64,000 nt of DNA from CAVONV01 sp963697355. GTDB lineage: Bacteria; Acidobacteriota; Vicinamibacteria; Marinacidobacterales; DATDRI01. Both the position numbers and the translations under genes were made by a program. The notes below the pieces were generated by a model, which saw only the letters and a program-made list of their open reading frames with translations, was not told the origin of the DNA and searched no databases. This document shows, piece after piece, positions 52,375 through 62,034 of this stretch. Positions within the stretch are counted from its first letter, which is position 1, and each line of letters starts with the position of its first letter. The DNA is taken from assembly GCA_963697355.1 (NCBI GenBank), contig CAVONV010000022.1, positions 310,001-374,000 on the forward strand. The letters are read 5' to 3'.

Positions 52375-53640
52375 CTATACTTTTGCCAGGCCGTCATCGA
52401 GGGCTTGTAGCAGGTCCTCTACGTCTTCGATCCCGACGGAGACTCGAACGAGTCCATCCGTAAGGCCTCCTTTCTCACGTTTTTCTTTCGGCACACAGGC
52501 GTGAGTCATGGAAGCCGGATGTTGAATGAGGGAGTCCACGCATCCCAGCGAAACGGCCAAAGTGAAGATCTTGATTTGATCCATCAGTTTTCGACCTGCC
52601 TCGAGACCTCCTGCAATGTCGAAGGAGACCATCCCGCCGAACTTTCCCCCCATTTGTTTCTTGGCTAGCTCATGATACGGGTTGTTCTCCAGACCCGGAT
52701 AGTAGACTTTCTCGATCTTTGGGTGTTTCTCGAGGTATCTAGCAATCTCGATGGCGTTTTCGCAATGTTTTTCCATGCGAATGGGCAGCGTCTTGAGTCC
52801 GAGGTTGACCAACCACGCGTCGAAGGGGCCAGGATTGCCTCCCACGTCCTTGATCACGTTGTAGGCTTTATTTTTGACATCGTCGCAAACAGTGGTCATG
52901 ACACCCCCTACCACCGTGCCATGGCCGCACAGATACTTCGTGGTGGAATGGACGACGATATCGACGCCCAGCTCGAGGGGACGCTGAAGATAGGGAGTGG
53001 CAAAGGTATTGTCCACGATCACTTTCATGTCCGGGTTGACATCTTTGACGATCTTCACGAGGGCCGCTATATCGGTGATCGCCAGCATTGGATTGGTGGG
53101 GGTCTCGAACAGAAAAGCCTTTGCTTTGGGATTGGATTTGACCATCTTCTCAACGGCATTGAGGTCAGAAGTATCCACTTCAACGAAACCGACTCCGAAT
53201 CGGGAGAGGACGGTTTCAGCAAGGTGCTCCGTCGCGCCGTAGACGACGTCTCCCAAAATCAGTGTGTCGCCGGAATCGCAGACCGACAACAACGTAGAGG
53301 CGATAGCGGACATTCCGGATGCAAAAGCAAGAGTAGAAACACGAACGTCGGGATTGCGGAGCTTGACCTCTTTGCCTTCCAAGGCATTGATCTTTGCCTC
53401 GAGCAACAACACCGATGGGTTGCCTAAGCGAGTGTAAATGTATCCGGGACGTTTGCCGGAAAAGATCTCAGCACCTTGCTCTGCGTTTTCGAAAACGAAC
53501 GTAGAGCTTTGATAGATGGCTCCCGTGTGAGAAGAGTGTTGGGGTTGCCCGACGTGCTCTCCTGAGTGAAGCGCCCGCGTGGCAAAACCACAGTTGAGGT
53601 AGAACTCATCTTTGTATTTACCCGATTTCGAATCTTCCAC
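52375..53640 (-). CDS. Trans-sulfuration PLP enzyme (cystathionine gamma-synthase/lyase or methionine gamma-lyase type)
   Basis: About 421 aa from GTG 53640, chosen because GGGAGG sits five bases upstream; the frame is open to 53691. TRALHSGEHVGQPQHSSHTG, YTRLGNPSVLLLEAKINALE, PLP Lys in VHSTTKYLCGHGTVVGGVMT and VSLGCVDSLIQHPASMTHAC are the Cys/Met-metabolism family motifs. The family reacts O-acyl-homoserine or cleaves cystathionine or methionine; the motifs seen do not separate these. The thrCB operon upstream suggests a homoserine-derived pathway, by association only. Confidence 0.92.
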   Translation of the reverse strand: MEDSKSGKYKDEFYLNCGFATRALHSGEHVGQPQHSSHTGAIYQSSTFVFENAEQGAEIFSGKRPGYIYTRLGNPSVLLLEAKINALEGKEVKLRNPDVRVSTLAFASGMSAIASTLLSVCDSGDTLILGDVVYGATEHLAETVLSRFGVGFVEVDTSDLNAVEKMVKSNPKAKAFLFETPTNPMLAITDIAALVKIVKDVNPDMKVIVDNTFATPYLQRPLELGVDIVVHSTTKYLCGHGTVVGGVMTTVCDDVKNKAYNVIKDVGGNPGPFDAWLVNLGLKTLPIRMEKHCENAIEIARYLEKHPKIEKVYYPGLENNPYHELAKKQMGGKFGGMVSFDIAGGLEAGRKLMDQIKIFTLAVSLGCVDSLIQHPASMTHACVPKEKREKGGLTDGLVRVSVGIEDVEDLLQALDDGLAKV

Positions 53641-53847
53641 TGTGGCCTCCCGTTTCCGTGCTGGTATGATGCTGTGAATCGCTTGGTTCAATTGAGAACT
53701 TGGGTAGCAAATGGCTGGACCGCTTCATGGCGGCCTACAATTCTATCTAGGTGAGGCGATGGAGGGAAACGCGATCTTTTGTGATGGGCGGATCCCGAGA
53801 CGGCCGGATACAACAAAGTGCTAGTGAAGTCGGAATGCCGCCGAAAC

Positions 53848-53867
53848 GGGAGGTCTTCCGACCTCCC
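53848..53867 (-). terminator. Perfect hairpin downstream of the CBS gene
   Basis: GGGAGGTC / GACCTCCC with loop TTCC, 30 bp beyond the CBS stop. The T-run is weak, so this is a tentative terminator. The gap 53691-53847 shows no gene. Confidence 0.5.
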
Positions 53868-53897
53868 ATCGTTATGCAGGCGCGGATTGGAACGTGG

Positions 53898-54398
53898 CTA
53901 TTTCTTTCCTCTGGCGGTTCTCATTGCGGAATCCACTCCTCGGCTGTCTTCTGACGAAGGAGGGTAGGACGACTCTTCCATGTTGCCGAAGAGCCGGGGG
54001 TTGTCGTGAATCGACTCGATGGCTACGAGAACGTCTCGTCGGCTGATTTGGCCGAGGAGCTGCCCAGAGCCATCCATAACGGGTATACGTCGGATCGGGT
54101 TCTTGGTAAAGATCGTTACTACGTCGAGGATGCTGGCATCCGGCTTGACGGTAGTAACCGGGCAGGTCATATAATCGGCGACTTTTCCTTCGGGAAGCCC
54201 ATCGAAGGCTCCGGCCGTCATGACCTTGAGACAATCGAGCTCGGACAGAATTCCCATCAGATTGCCTTCGTTGTCTACGACAGGTGCCCCAGAAATCCCT
54301 TTCTTTATGAGGGTGTGAATAGCTTCATAGATATCCGTGTCCGGAGAAAGAACAATGAGTTTCCGGGTCATGATATCGGTCGCCTTGCGCTCGGGCAT
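53898..54398 (-). CDS. CBS domain pair protein
   Basis: 166 aa from ATG 54398 (AGGAGG upstream; the frame is open to 54500). Two CBS motifs: ATDIMTRKLIVLSPDTDIYE with GAPVVDNEGNLMGILSELD, and VADYMTCPVTTVKPDASILD with RRIPVMDGSGQLLGQISRRD. CBS pairs bind adenosine nucleotides and regulate partners. The Ser/Arg-rich tail (about 145-166) is disordered-looking. No partner is visible next to it. Confidence 0.88.
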   Translation of the reverse strand: MPERKATDIMTRKLIVLSPDTDIYEAIHTLIKKGISGAPVVDNEGNLMGILSELDCLKVMTAGAFDGLPEGKVADYMTCPVTTVKPDASILDVVTIFTKNPIRRIPVMDGSGQLLGQISRRDVLVAIESIHDNPRLFGNMEESSYPPSSEDSRGVDSAMRTARGKK

Positions 54399-54724
54399 AC
54401 TTCCTCCTTCTAGTGGTCGATAGTGATGCTTGGCCAAGTTGGAGAACCGCCGTCTCCAGTTCGTGCCCATCATTCTCCTTATTAACAGACCCGGAAACAA
54501 GTGGAATTTTTGTCGAATGGTGTCGGACGACAGAAGGAGATCTAGGCCGAAGGCGTGGGGGGTGGGAAGGGCTGGGGATCGGCTGTTTGCTTTTCGAGGC
54601 GCTGGCGCTCACAATCTCGAGAATTCTCAAACGGACAGGTGAGGACGTTGTGAAAGGGGTAAAGGTATTTCTACTGGCAGGATTGGTTCTGCTCGGAGCC
54701 AGTCCTAGGAAAGGAGGATATCCC

Positions 54725-55711
54725 ATGCAAAGTGGGGACACCTCCGGATTGACGCTCGTTGAGGGGCTCAAGGTGGGACACTTCACCCTAGCGGAACGAC
54801 CCACCGGCTGCACGGTAGTCTTGGCCGAGCAGGGTGCGGTGGCTGGAGTAGATGTGCGGGGTGCTGCTCCAGGCACGCGAGAGACCGATCTCCTCGATCC
54901 CGTTAACACAGTAGAACGAGTGCACGGTGTGGTGCTAACCGGTGGGAGTGCTTTCGGGCTGGACACGGCCTCCGGTGTGATGCGCTACCTCGAAGAAAAA
55001 GGGGTAGGATTCGACGTCGGGGTTGCCAAGGTGCCGATTGTCCCGGCCGCCGTTCTATTCGACCTTTCCGTTGGCGCTCGGCCGGAGGTTCGTCCTGGAG
55101 CGGATTGCGGATACAGAGCCGCGGCAGGTGCGACCGGCGGATCGGTATTGGAAGGCAATGTTGGTGCCGGCGCGGGGGCAACGGTTGGCAAATCAGCTGG
55201 TTCCACGCGGGCTATGAAAGGCGGCATCGGTACCTCCTCGATCCGTATGGAGGGTGGTTTGGTGGTCGCCGCTCTTGTCGCCGTCAATGCCTGGGGAGAT
55301 GTCGTCGATCCCCGATCAGGGAAAGTCGTCGCTGGTGTGAGGACCGAAGATGGACAGGGGCTTGCCGACGCCAGAAAGCTCTTCCTCGAGGGCGCCTTTC
55401 GAATGGGGGGGTGGGGCCGTAGCACGACCATTGGTGTTGTGGGAACGAATGCCAAGCTGACCAAAGCCCAGGCCACCAAGGTGGCTCAGATGGCACAAGA
55501 CGGCTTGGCACGAGCCGTCGAGCCCGCACATACTCCGTTCGATGGTGACACACTCTTTGCTTTGTCCACGGGCGTGTGGGAAGGCGAACCGAGTTTGGTC
55601 TTGATAGGTGAGCTGGCCGCCCAAATGACCGCAGAAGCCATTGTTCGTGCCGTGGAAAAGGCGGAGGGAATCCCCGGTTATCCCGCAGCACGCGATTTGA
55701 TTCCTAAGTAG
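54725..55711 (+). CDS. P1 family peptidase (DmpA/aminopeptidase-like)
   Basis: 328 aa from ATG 54725, where AAAGGAGG lies seven bases upstream; the open frame reaches 54413 and includes a hydrophobic stretch that might be an alternative signal (GTG 54649, VFLLAGLVLLGAS). Motifs include LKVGHFTLAERPTGCTVVLA, GVVLTGGSAFGLDTASGVMR, the self-cleavage site region MKGGIGTSSIRMEGG (nucleophile Ser after Gly-Thr) and VVGTNAKLTKAQATKVAQMA. P1 enzymes are Ntn-type hydrolases cutting N-terminal D- or L-amino acids. It is followed by a symporter 2 bp on, suggesting coupled uptake and cleavage. Confidence 0.9.
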   Translation: MQSGDTSGLTLVEGLKVGHFTLAERPTGCTVVLAEQGAVAGVDVRGAAPGTRETDLLDPVNTVERVHGVVLTGGSAFGLDTASGVMRYLEEKGVGFDVGVAKVPIVPAAVLFDLSVGARPEVRPGADCGYRAAAGATGGSVLEGNVGAGAGATVGKSAGSTRAMKGGIGTSSIRMEGGLVVAALVAVNAWGDVVDPRSGKVVAGVRTEDGQGLADARKLFLEGAFRMGGWGRSTTIGVVGTNAKLTKAQATKVAQMAQDGLARAVEPAHTPFDGDTLFALSTGVWEGEPSLVLIGELAAQMTAEAIVRAVEKAEGIPGYPAARDLIPK

Positions 55712-55713
55712 TC

Positions 55714-57120
55714 TTGAATCTTCATCTCATCGTTCTAGTCGCTTATTCCATCGGCCTGATTTTGCTTGGAATTGGGATAGGACGTCTCGTTCGGACGTCG
55801 GACAAGTTTTTCGTGGCCGGCCGACAACTGAGTCCTTTGCTGCTCTTCGCTACACTTCTTGCCGCCAACATTGGCGCCGGGTCCACCGTTGGAGCCTCCG
55901 GACTAGGCTACCGAGATGGAGTCAGTGCCTGGTGGTGGGTCGGCTCGGCCGGGATTGGGTCATTTGTGCTGGCTTTTTGGGTTGGACCTCGCATATGGAG
56001 GATCGCGGCGCAGCACGAGCTTCGAACGGTGGGAGATTATCTCGAGCTGCGCTATGGTCCTTCGGTTCGCGGGATTGTTGCGGCACTTCTCTGGCTGGGT
56101 ACTTTGTCCATTCTCGCAGGCCAGCTCATTGCGTTGGCTTGGGTTCTGAACGTCGTGGCAGGTGTACCCAAAGCGGTGGGTTGTCTCATGGGCGGGCTGG
56201 TGATGACCATTTACTTTGCTGCCGGTGGGTTGCTCACTTCCGCTTGGGTCAACATGGTGCAACTCATCGTATTGATCATGGGATTTGCGGTGGCCGTGCC
56301 CATCTCTCTCTCGGCCGTGGGGGGACTCGAAGTCGTTTTCCGAGCGGGCTCGAATGTCAGCGAAACTTACCTGAACTTCTGGCAGGGAGGCGGCTCGGGC
56401 TGGACCTATGTGGCTCTTCTCGTACCTGCATTCATCATCTCACCAGGGCTCCTGCAGAAAGTCTACGGCGCAAGGGATGAGAGAACCGTAAGGTGGGGGG
56501 CGGGCCTAAATGCCGCCGTCTTGATGGGTTTCGCGGCAATACCACCCTTGTTGGGAATGATCGCCAGGGTTCACCACCCCGATTTAGTCAACCATGAGCT
56601 GGCGCTCCCGACGCTATTGGTCAGCGACCTCCCCATTCTTGTCGGGGCGCTCGCTCTCGCCGCGATCTTCTCTGCCGAGGTGAGCTCTGCCGACGCGATT
56701 TTGTTCATGCTGGCGACTTCTTTGTCACAGGACCTTTATCGTCGCTTCCTCAATCCCGGTGCCAGCGATTCCCTCGTTTTGAAGGTATCTCGGATGGCGG
56801 CGGTGGTTGGCGGCGGTCTCGGAGTGACTTTAGCCGTTGTGTCGCCCACGGTAATTGACGCCCTGGTCGTCTTTTACGCCTTGCTGAGCGTGAGTCTATT
56901 CGTGCCCATATTAGCGGGTCTTTATAGCGGGAAAGGGGGAGCTCCCGAAGCATGGGCCGCCATTGGTTCGGGTGTTTCAGCACTGTTGGTCGTTCATTTG
57001 TGGACTGACGGACAAGGCTTTGGGGTGTGGAGTCCATCCCTCGTGGGAGTGATGGGAGCGGGGTTGGGTTTCTTCGTGATCTTGATGGTGCGTGGTCGAA
57101 TGGCACGCGGAGAAAACTAG
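55714..57120 (+). CDS. Sodium:solute symporter (SSS family)
   Basis: 468 aa, start TTG 55714 (2 bp after the peptidase). About 13 membrane segments. RTSDKFFVAGRQLSPLLLFA is the SSS signature after TM1, ANIGAGSTVGASGLGYRDGV matches TM2, and LAAIFSAEVSSADAILFMLA with TSLSQDLYRRFL the TM8-9 sodium region. Imports an unknown organic solute; the first gene of the pair suggests a peptide or amino acid derivative. Confidence 0.93.
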   Translation: MNLHLIVLVAYSIGLILLGIGIGRLVRTSDKFFVAGRQLSPLLLFATLLAANIGAGSTVGASGLGYRDGVSAWWWVGSAGIGSFVLAFWVGPRIWRIAAQHELRTVGDYLELRYGPSVRGIVAALLWLGTLSILAGQLIALAWVLNVVAGVPKAVGCLMGGLVMTIYFAAGGLLTSAWVNMVQLIVLIMGFAVAVPISLSAVGGLEVVFRAGSNVSETYLNFWQGGGSGWTYVALLVPAFIISPGLLQKVYGARDERTVRWGAGLNAAVLMGFAAIPPLLGMIARVHHPDLVNHELALPTLLVSDLPILVGALALAAIFSAEVSSADAILFMLATSLSQDLYRRFLNPGASDSLVLKVSRMAAVVGGGLGVTLAVVSPTVIDALVVFYALLSVSLFVPILAGLYSGKGGAPEAWAAIGSGVSALLVVHLWTDGQGFGVWSPSLVGVMGAGLGFFVILMVRGRMARGEN

Positions 57121-57138
57121 GTGAAGGGGATAGTCCAC

Positions 57139-57154
57139 AAGGGACCGTCCCCTT
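57139..57154. repeat. AAGGGACCGTCCCCTT palindrome (REP-like)
   Basis: Nearly perfect inverted repeat in the 41-bp gap between the convergent symporter and barrel genes, similar to 25600-25618. A bidirectional terminator role is possible. Confidence 0.55.
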
Positions 57155-57161
57155 ACGAATC

Positions 57162-57818
57162 CTAGAAGCGGAAGGTGACGCCGGCCGATAGCTCGAGCTG
57201 GTTCGAGTAGTCCGGGTTGACCAGTTGGTAGCATGCCCAGGGCCACCACGGGCTGCACCAGATACCGGCCGGATCATTCTTGATGTGGGTCGGTGTCCAA
57301 CGGCCCATCACTTGGAAGCCAATATTTCTTCCGGCATAGGCCTTGACACCGCCACCCCAAGTCGTCGAGAACTTCGTCGAACTGTCGATGTTGTTACCTT
57401 GTACCTCGCCGGGACTGTAGTGGGTCGCACCCAACCCGCCCAAGAAGAACGGCCGGACCGCATCGTCCTCGTCGGCGAAGTTATAAATAAAAACTCCGTG
57501 GTAGTTGTTGACGTTGAGATCGGCGAACTCGGTCTTGGTCGTCCCGGATGCTTCGAGTTTGCTGTCCTGGCGGTCGAACAGGAAGCCCACCTCAATGTTC
57601 TCGCTGACAAAAAAGCCGAGAAGGAATCCATAAGAGATCCCGCTCGTTGGGTTGATTTTGTCATACCTCTCCCCATCGAAGACGATGGGATCGATGGTGA
57701 AGCCCTCGCTAAACGTGTAACCGAAAAGGGGAGTAATCTCGACTTTGTAGTCTTGAGCCCACCCAGTCGATGCAAAGAAAATAGTCAATAATGCGGTGCT
57801 CGCTAACGTTCTTAACAC
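57162..57818 (-). CDS. Outer-membrane beta-barrel protein
   Basis: 218 aa. Signal peptide RTLASTALLTIFFASTGWAQ, then amphipathic strands alternating hydrophobic and polar residues (KVEITPLFGYTFSEGFTIDP, YGFLLGFFVSENIEVGFLFD, GVFIYNFADEDDAVRPFFLG) and a C-terminal aromatic end (SAGVTFRF). This is the OmpA/OmpX-like eight-strand barrel pattern. A two-cysteine segment (WCSPWWPWACY, about 187-197) near the end could form a disulfide. Role unknown. Confidence 0.85.
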   Translation of the reverse strand: MLRTLASTALLTIFFASTGWAQDYKVEITPLFGYTFSEGFTIDPIVFDGERYDKINPTSGISYGFLLGFFVSENIEVGFLFDRQDSKLEASGTTKTEFADLNVNNYHGVFIYNFADEDDAVRPFFLGGLGATHYSPGEVQGNNIDSSTKFSTTWGGGVKAYAGRNIGFQVMGRWTPTHIKNDPAGIWCSPWWPWACYQLVNPDYSNQLELSAGVTFRF

Positions 57819-57999
57819 GTAAATCCTCCTGTTATTTCTCTCGCACGGATCGGCGGGACCCGACGTGCCTATACTTTGTCAGATATCGGTCCAACTAGAT
57901 TAGCGCGCGGGAGTGCTGTCGGCCAGTTTTTTACATGCAAATGAACGCTGACAGCCGCTGATGCGGGGTCCACGACCGCCCACCTGACTACTCTGGCAC

Positions 58000-58072
58000 T
58001 CGAGTCCTCGGGTCCTCCGGTCCTCGGGTACTTGAGTACTTGAGTACTTGAGTACTTGAGTACTTGAGTACC
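58000..58072. repeat. Tandem TTGAGTAC repeat (TTGAGTTC family)
   Basis: Five perfect 8-bp copies of ACTTGAGT (58029-58070) after diverged GTCCTCGG copies (58001-58028), before the AddA-like gene stop. Best preserved array of this family. The gap 57819-57999 shows no gene. Confidence 0.85.
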
Positions 58073-58075
58073 GAT

Positions 58076-61000
58076 TCAGACATACAGCAATACTCCCTCT
58101 GCGTCCTTACCCGTCGCCTGGCGGAGGGCTGCCATGTAGATGGAGACCTGCTTCCGGTAGTCCTCCTGGCCGATGTCCGTTCGAATGTCGGTTTTGAAAT
58201 CCACGACCGTCCACGATGAGCTCCGCTCGTCCTGAAAAACAAGGTCCGGGATACCCTCGATGAGGGTACCTGCTGGATCGCGATAAATGAGCGGTGTCTC
58301 TCGGTGGCAGAGGTTTTTGGTGTAGGAGGATGCGGCTCGTTCGAGTAGAGGATGCTTCAACGCGCGGCGAGCGGCATCCGCGGCGGCCTCAATCTCCTTT
58401 TGTGTATTTCCGAGTATCCGGCCGAGGGAGCTGGCTAGAGCCTGTAGGCTGTCTTTCCCGGCGCTAAGATCGGCTGCAGCGAGCAATTCGTGGACGAGAG
58501 TTCCGAAAGCCTTGCCCACGGGCCGTCCCGGAACGCGCTCGACAACCTCAACCTGCACATCTTCAATCTGGACAGCCTCCGTTTCGACCTTCCGGGTCAC
58601 TGAGATGACCTTCATGCTCTCCTTGCCCCCCCGCTCCAGTAGGGACGCACGGCTCTTGCTCCAATCGTTGTGAAGTCTTCCGCCCTGGTCGTCCGCCGAT
58701 TCGTCCGTGGGCTGAAGAATGTGGAATCGACGAATACCCGGTTTTCCGGCAGGTGTTTCCTCCAGTAACTCGGGGTCCCACCAGACGACCCGGTGGCCTC
58801 CCTGCCGTGGCTTGTGCATTCCGGGACGGATACCTTCTCCAGGGGGCACGGGTGATTTCGAGGGTCGATCGATGACCGTATCGTCGCCGAATCGGGGGCA
58901 TCCTGGGGCCACGACGGGAAATCGGTAGGTTTGACCTGTGGGATACAAAGAAGGTGTCAAGGAAGACACCCAACTCCGGCTGCGAGGTTCATCCGCGACG
59001 GCTGGGACGACGAGGATGTCTCGAGCTCGGGTGGCCGCGACATAGAGGAGTCTCTGGCTTTCTGCGGCCTCCCGTTTCGATTCGGTTTCCTCATGGTCCA
59101 GTAGCTCCCAGGGCGCATTTCCGGCTAACCGTACAGCAAAGAGCTTCTGGTCCGAGTCCACATGACGGGAAGCCGACTCACCAAGGGGGCAAGCGATGTC
59201 ACTGAGGACTACGACCGGGAACTCGAGTCCTTTGGCCCGATGGACAGTCATCAACCTAACGCCTTCGACACCTTCTTCGATAAGAGGTTGTTCCGCCGCC
59301 TCTCCTTCTTCAGCGAGCCTCTCTAGGTGCTCCACGAAAGCTCGAAAAGACAGCCCACCGGTGGTCTCGTAGTCTCTCGCGAGTTGGAGGACCCGGAGCA
59401 CGTTGGCAAGAACTTGATCACCGGCCTGCCACAATGCAAAACCTGCCTGGGCCCTGGTCTCGTCGAGCAGTTGCCGGATCGTGAGCGCGATGGGACGCCT
59501 GTTCCGGCCTTTGTGAAGTCGAGCGAGGATTTCGAGGCTGCGGGTGACGTCCGCCGCGGAAGAATCCGAGCTCGCGAGCTCGTCGGGTAGCTTCTTGAAG
59601 GGGTGGAGGGTCCCGTAGCGTGAGCGGAATAGAAAAAGTGACTCGTCAGATAGTCCAAAAAGGTAACCCCTAAGCGTGGCGAACACCGCGAGCTCATCGT
59701 CGGGTCTCTCGATCGAGGCCAGTGCGTTGCGCATCGTCTCGATTTCTTCTCTTTGATGGAAACCTCGTCCTCCGACGAGCACGTGGGGGATATCTCGGGC
59801 CTGTAGCGCGTCGACGTAGGGCTGGGTGATGACCCGGTCGCCCGATATAAATCGACGAAAAAGCAGACAAACATCCGATGGCTGAACCGGGTGAGGGTCG
59901 GGATTGTCGCGTGACGTCACTTGCCAGCCGCTGGTCTCGACTAACCATTTGATCCAAGCGGAGACCGCCGTAGGCTCGGATTTCTGGATGGCATAGTTCG
60001 CGAGGTTGCCCCAGTCGCTGTAGGGTCGCGGTATAGGAAGTGCCACCACCGCGGGTTGACCGTCCATCGGCTCGCGAAAGCGCTCGATGGGAACATAGGA
60101 GGCTTGTCCCTGCTCCTCCGACCCCATCATGACATCCGACATCGAAGCGTTGACCATTTCCTGAATATCAGGTACAGCCCGGAAGCTCACGGTTAGATGA
60201 ATGAGCTCAGCACCTTTGGCAAGAAGCTGGCGTTTGATTTGCTCGTACAGGGCAACATCGGCTCGGCGAAACCTATAGATCGATTGCTTTGGATCGGCGA
60301 CAACGAAGAGCTTACCCGTTTGGGGCCGGACCTCGTGCCAGTCATCCTCATCCGGGTTGTCGGAGGACAAGAGGAGCAGAATCTCGGCCTGGAGAGGATC
60401 GGTGTCTTGAAACTCGTCGACGAAAAGATGTGTGAAGCGATTCTGGAGCTCCTCGCGAAGCGAGGCTTGGTCGCGCAACAAGTTGCGGGCACGGACGAGG
60501 AGGTCCAAGAAATCCAAACGGCCGGCTTTTTCCATGAGGGTTTGGTAGCGCTCTACGAGAATCCCCGAGCTCTCCCCTCAGGTTTGCGGCTCGGTCGGCG
60601 CCCGCCCTTTTCTTGAAGTCCGCAAGGGTTTCTTTGAGAGATTCTCTCTTGTCGATGAGATCATCACGTAGAACTCCTTCGGCATAGGGTCCTCGGCCCT
60701 TCCATTTGCCAAGATCCAATGACGGTATCCGATGCTCGAGATAGTCGTAGTCTCGGCTGCCGCGCGCCTCTTCGTGTCTCGTCAACTCGACGGCGAACGA
60801 TCGCAATTCGGCAAATCCTCTGTAGAGGTAATCATTCGGGTTACCACACTTCGTCACCTCGCCGGCAAGTTGAAGCAAGTGCGTGATCAACTCATCGATG
60901 GTCTCTTCACGATTGAAAGGCCGGACCTGCCACGGAGTGGGAAAGTCCCTCCGATCGACGAGGTCTCGGCCTGCTCTACTGAAGAAGCTGTATCGGCCCC

Positions 61001-61506
61001 ACTTCTCTCGAAAGCGGCTGGCGCAAGATACGACGAACACCGACTGGCGGAGAGGCGAGTTTTTCTTCGAGCCAGTGATCGAATGCCCTACGGTAGATTC
61101 GTTCAGCCTCGTTCTCCGTCGCAACCTGGAAAAGAGGGTCGACACTCGCTTGGAGGGGACGTTCCTTGAGGAGGTCGGAGCAGAATCCGTGTATCGTTCC
61201 GATATGGGCTTCTTCTAGTTGGGCCAGGCCCTTTTCGAGCCTCTTTTTCGTGCTTCCCTGGGCTTGGCGTCGAGCTTTCTCCAGCGCCGTTCTCAGGCGT
61301 AGCTTGAGCTCACCCGAGGCCTTTTCTGTAAATGTCACCGCCACGAGGTTTGCTAGTTCGCCATGGCCGCTGCGTATGACCTCGATGATGCGGGATACGA
61401 GCGAGCTGGTCTTGCCGGTTCCTGCTGCGGCCTCCACGATGAGCGTCCGGTCGAGCGCCGTGCGGATCGTCTCCCGGGCATCCTGGTCGACCAACCCGTT
61501 GGTCAT
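58076..61506 (-). CDS. addA: AddA-like UvrD/RecB-type helicase-nuclease, frame broken by two +1 shifts
   Basis: About 1142 aa once one T of TTT (61011-61013) and one G of GGGG (60563-60566) are removed. N-terminal segment: VEAAAGTGKTSSLVSRIIEV (Walker A) and AHIGTIHGFCSDLL; middle segment REETIDELITHLLQLAGEVT; main frame: THLFVDEFQDTDPLQAEILL (Walker B), VADPKQSIYRFRRADVALYE, LMTVHRAKGLEFPVVVLSDI, and a C-terminal RecB-like nuclease with VVDFKTD and the upstream Asp of GIPDLVFQDE. The family unwinds and resects double-strand ends for recombination. It follows the small membrane gene with a 4-bp overlap. Confidence 0.88.
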
Positions 61507-62018
61507 TGAATGGCTTCCTCGTAATGATTACCAGCCTGCTGGCGTTCTATCCACTCTTGCCACTGCCCGTACCTGGGAAACCAGAGGATGAAGGCGATGA
61601 TTGAGACCGTCAGTAGAATATAGAAGATTCGCGCGTCACCCGTCACGATGAAACCTGCGAGTCCGTACATCGCAATGGATTCGGAAAGGACCAGAGTTAC
61701 AAGTGTGGTTCTCGTCAACAGTTGGAGGTGCTCTTTGCTATCTCGAGCGCTCCTGCTGTCTTTCAGTTCGGTTCCGGGACGCGGTGGAGCGGTCCTAAAT
61801 GTGCGGTTTCTGATGCGCCATGCGAGAAAAAACGTTGCTAGGGAGATCAGGAATAGGACATCAGTGAGCGTGGGGCCGTCTTCGGCGGGTGATATGCCCT
61901 CGAACGAGCTGCTCATCTGTTGGAAGACAGCAACGACGATTGCATAGACGGGAAGTGTGAACGCAATCGCACCAGAAATGATGGCGGTTCGCCGGTACGC
62001 GACTTTCAGACTTTCCAC
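61503..62018 (-). CDS. Predicted inner-membrane protein, 171 aa
   Basis: No recognised family. Four hydrophobic segments (about 13-36, 51-68, 100-122, 126-148) with a charged loop (RPGTELKDSRSARDSKEHLQ) between the second and third, and a polar C-terminal tail ending HYEEAIQ. It lies between the AddB-like and AddA-like genes, 16 bp after the former, and shares ATGA with the start of the latter, so it is part of this operon. A membrane gene at this place in an add locus is unusual. Confidence 0.72.
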   Translation of the reverse strand: MESLKVAYRRTAIISGAIAFTLPVYAIVVAVFQQMSSSFEGISPAEDGPTLTDVLFLISLATFFLAWRIRNRTFRTAPPRPGTELKDSRSARDSKEHLQLLTRTTLVTLVLSESIAMYGLAGFIVTGDARIFYILLTVSIIAFILWFPRYGQWQEWIERQQAGNHYEEAIQ

Positions 62019-62034
62019 AAGATCCCCTTCCTTG

